Assembly (NCBI GenBank): GCA_034429745.1
Contig: DAOUFY010000013.1
Location: forward strand, 1-7,934
Direction: 5' to 3'
DNA length: 7,934 nucleotides
Source: JBAXBF01 sp034429745
GTDB lineage: Bacteria > Chloroflexota > Anaerolineae > Anaerolineales > DRKV01
Shown here piece after piece: positions 6,108 to 7,934 of the stretch. The position numbers and the translations under genes were made by a program. Under the pieces are notes generated by a model, which did no database searches, was not told where the DNA came from, and saw only the letters and a program-made list of their open reading frames with translations. How positions within the stretch are numbered: position 1 is the stretch's first letter; each line of letters begins with the position of its first letter.

Positions 6108-6971
6108 ATGGAAGCAAATCAACAGCCAATTGGCATTTTTGATTCTGGTGTAGGGGGAATAACTATACTTCAAGCCATAAGACAATTAATGCCTCATGAA
6201 AATCTTGCTTTTGTTGCTGATCAAGCCCACGTACCTTATGGCATGCGGCCTATTGAAGAAATTCAAGCCTTTGCTGAAGGTATTGTGCAATTTTTACTCA
6301 CCATCAAAGCTAAAACTATTGTAGTTGCTTGCAATACCGCCTCCGCTGCCGCTCTGCATTATTTGAGAGAAATTTTCCCCCAAGTACCCATTGTAGGCAT
6401 GGAACCGGCAATAAAACCTGCTGTTCAGCACACACGCAGCGGTGTCATCGGCGTATTAGCAACTCAAACTACATTTCAGGGTGCTTTATATGCTTCTTTA
6501 GTCGAAAGATTTACAAATGGAGTTACCATACTTCAAGAACCTTGCATAGGGTTAGTACCGCTTATAGAAAAAGGCGCCATTGACACACCAGAAACTCGTA
6601 AACTACTTGAAAATATCTTAAAGCCGATGTTAGAAAACCGAATGGATACTGTGGTCTTAGGCTGTACACACTATCCTTTTGTTACTCCCATTATTCGCGA
6701 AATCGTAGGAAATGATGCCGAAATCATCGATCCAGCTTTTGCTGTTGCCCGCCAAACACAACGTGTATTAGAGCAAAATAATTTGATTAACGATCAACAT
6801 AGTAAAGGTCAACTTCACTTTTATACCACCAATTCACCTAGAAAATTTTCAAAGCTTATTCAAAAATTACCAGTGCACGAAGATATTAAAAACCTCAAGA
6901 TAAAAGGGTTATTATGGAAAGAAACAAGCATCATGGCATGGGAATTGCAACAGAACAACTCTGAGGAATAA
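6108..6971 (+). CDS. murI: Glutamate racemase
   Basis: This 287-residue cytosolic enzyme interconverts L- and D-glutamate without a cofactor and supplies D-glutamate for the peptidoglycan stem peptide. Near the N-terminus is GIFDSGVGG with D12 and S13, then VPYG (42-45). The two catalytic cysteines are C75 in VACNTAS and C186 in GCTHYP, with H188 beside the second. Length is slightly above the usual 255-275; the extra is a C-terminal tail from about residue 234 (GQLHFYTTNS onward), typical of forms that end with an extra beta-alpha segment. AGGAAA at 6092-6097, 10 bases ahead, supports the ATG. It stands between the rplS terminator and the response regulator gene, with no cell-wall gene beside it in view. 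Presence of murI implies that the organism makes peptidoglycan. Confidence 0.95.
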   Translation: MEANQQPIGIFDSGVGGITILQAIRQLMPHENLAFVADQAHVPYGMRPIEEIQAFAEGIVQFLLTIKAKTIVVACNTASAAALHYLREIFPQVPIVGMEPAIKPAVQHTRSGVIGVLATQTTFQGALYASLVERFTNGVTILQEPCIGLVPLIEKGAIDTPETRKLLENILKPMLENRMDTVVLGCTHYPFVTPIIREIVGNDAEIIDPAFAVARQTQRVLEQNNLINDQHSKGQLHFYTTNSPRKFSKLIQKLPVHEDIKNLKIKGLLWKETSIMAWELQQNNSEE

Positions 6972-7027
6972 AGGACTTAATCTAAAAGTACTTATATATA
7001 TTGCGTTACTATTTATTATCTTATAGG

Positions 7028-7044
7028 CTACATCTAAAATGTAG
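7028..7044 (+). promoter_or_regulatory. Small inverted repeat just ahead of the response regulator ribosome site
   Basis: CTACAT (7028-7033) and ATGTAG (7039-7044) are perfect inverted copies with a 5-base spacer. They end three bases before the likely Shine-Dalgarno AGAGGT (7047-7052). This could be an operator, for example for autoregulation, or a weak RNA hairpin affecting translation. The arms are short, so chance is possible. Confidence 0.3.
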
Positions 7045-7057
7045 ATAGAGGTAAACC

Positions 7058-7861
7058 ATGGAAGCAAAAAATATTTTAATAATAGAAGATGATGACATCG
7101 TAGCTCGCACCATTGAACGAAGTTTGCGTGGACATGAATTTCATATTACCATTGCTAACAGCGGTGTAAAAGGTCTGAAATTAGCGCGCCGCAACATACC
7201 AGATTTAGTGATCTTGGATATCATCATGCCGGGTATGGATGGATATACAGTTTGCAACGAAATGCGCTCCGATCCTATTCTTTCAGATGTTCCAATATTG
7301 TTCTTAACGGCTAAAAGTAAAGAAGAGGATAAAATTATCGGTTTCCGGGTGGGCGCCGATGACTATTTAAGCAAGCCTTTTAATATTGATGAATTAATAT
7401 TGCGGGTAAGAGCTATTTTAAGACGCACTAAACCTGCAAAGGCTAATTCCGGAATTTCATCAATAAATGTCCATGAAGATGAAAACCATACCCTTCCTTC
7501 TTTTGCCACTAAAAAATATCGTAACTCAAAAAAGGAAAGGCGAATCGAAATCAATGGCTACATACTTGATACACAATCATTTGAACTGTCAACTCCTTCC
7601 GGTGAAAAAGTGCTTTTAACACCAGTTCAATTCGATTTGCTTTATCACTTGATGAGTCATCCGGGGGAAATTTTTTCTCCAACTCGTTTATTAGACGAAG
7701 TATGGGATTACCCATCCGATACGGGTAGTCCTGACTTGGTTAGGGTTCACATAAAAAATTTAAGAAAAAGAATAGAAACAAACCCGAGTAATCCCGAATT
7801 TATCCGAACCGTACCTGGTTATGGCTATACCATCGCTGCCCCACAGGATACCAACACTTAA
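7058..7861 (+). CDS. OmpR/PhoB-family two-component response regulator
   Basis: The 267-residue product is a cytosolic DNA-binding regulator switched by phosphorylation. The receiver domain (about 4-123) has the acidic cluster E10-D11-D12, the phosphoacceptor D54 in LVILDIIMPGMDG, the switch threonine T84 in FLTAK, and K106-P107 in LSKPF. A polar linker of about 35 residues (126-161, rich in Ser, Asn and Lys) is longer than usual for the family. The winged-helix effector domain (about 162-260) shows LTPVQFDLLYHLMSHPGEIFS, then the recognition-helix region DLVRVHIKNLRKRIE and the terminal wing RTVPGYGYTI. AGAGGT at 7047-7052 supports the start. It begins 86 bp after murI. The usual partner would be a sensor histidine kinase, which may begin just downstream at the right edge. 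The signal and target genes cannot be told from sequence. Confidence 0.93.
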   Translation: MEAKNILIIEDDDIVARTIERSLRGHEFHITIANSGVKGLKLARRNIPDLVILDIIMPGMDGYTVCNEMRSDPILSDVPILFLTAKSKEEDKIIGFRVGADDYLSKPFNIDELILRVRAILRRTKPAKANSGISSINVHEDENHTLPSFATKKYRNSKKERRIEINGYILDTQSFELSTPSGEKVLLTPVQFDLLYHLMSHPGEIFSPTRLLDEVWDYPSDTGSPDLVRVHIKNLRKRIETNPSNPEFIRTVPGYGYTIAAPQDTNT

Positions 7862-7898
7862 TTTTTCATGGATCTTTTGTATGTAGGTTTCTCTCGTT

Positions 7899-7934
7899 AT
7901 GAAGAATAACCGAGCTTTTGTAGAGGATGATAAC
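7899..7934 (+). CDS. Possible N-terminus of the next gene, cut by the window edge
   Basis: An ATG at 7899 opens a frame of 12 codons (MKNNRAFVEDDN) that is still open at the right edge, 37 bases after the response regulator stop. Position and orientation would suit a cognate sensor histidine kinase, but nothing in twelve residues shows this. The only upstream purine-rich match is TAGG at 7884-7887, rather distant. A competing ATG at 7868 gives only 13 codons before TAA. Confidence 0.3.
   Translation, partial: MKNNRAFVEDDN

Noticed and set aside
6329..6583. 84-codon plus-strand frame inside murI
   Set aside because: An out-of-frame shadow of murI with Cys/His/Arg-rich composition and no start signal. 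The murI frame has all catalytic residues.
1..7934. Defence island, toxin-antitoxin pair, CRISPR array, phage or transposon
   Set aside because: No repeats with spacers, no nuclease, recombinase or transposase motifs, and no small paired genes were seen on either strand; the content is housekeeping plus decayed catabolic genes.

Overview
This window looks like an AT-rich chromosomal segment of a Chloroflexota bacterium, probably of the Anaerolineae type. That placement is an inference from protein style: a very large multi-pass family-39-like glycosyltransferase with a long polar N-terminus, an AroE of the 'AENPT' variant type, an FGGY kinase next to a phosphonoacetaldehyde hydrolase remnant, and weak Shine-Dalgarno sites. 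No rRNA, tRNA, CRISPR array, transposase or phage gene was seen.

Layout: (1) 1-2232, minus strand, one 744-codon open frame with no stop, running off the left edge. It is a multi-pass membrane glycosyltransferase and the largest gene here. (2) 2233-2409, a divergent promoter region with an extended -10 box facing each way and a near-perfect 22-bp palindrome between them. (3) 2410-4887, plus strand: an intact shikimate dehydrogenase (aroE), 38 bp, then an FGGY sugar kinase reading frame broken by one in-frame TAG, then a strong intrinsic terminator. (4) 4888-5462, the C-terminal part of a phosphonoacetaldehyde hydrolase (phnX) whose nucleophile and Schiff-base lysine regions are absent, so it is a remnant. 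(5) 5513-6029, a self-contained ribosomal protein L19 unit (promoter, rplS, terminator). (6) 6045-6971, glutamate racemase (murI) with its own extended -10. (7) 7058-7861, an OmpR/PhoB-type response regulator, then a possible start of the next gene at the right edge.

The intact genes are mostly housekeeping: aromatic precursor synthesis, translation, D-glutamate for peptidoglycan, and signal transduction. The two peripheral catabolic genes, the sugar kinase and the phosphonate hydrolase, lie next to each other and both are damaged. This suggests local decay of accessory metabolism between conserved genes. I see no convincing new multi-gene system. The most unusual items are the single amber codon at a conserved nucleotide-binding position of an otherwise intact kinase, the beheaded phnX, the altered shikimate-binding motif of AroE, and the palindrome in the divergent promoter region.
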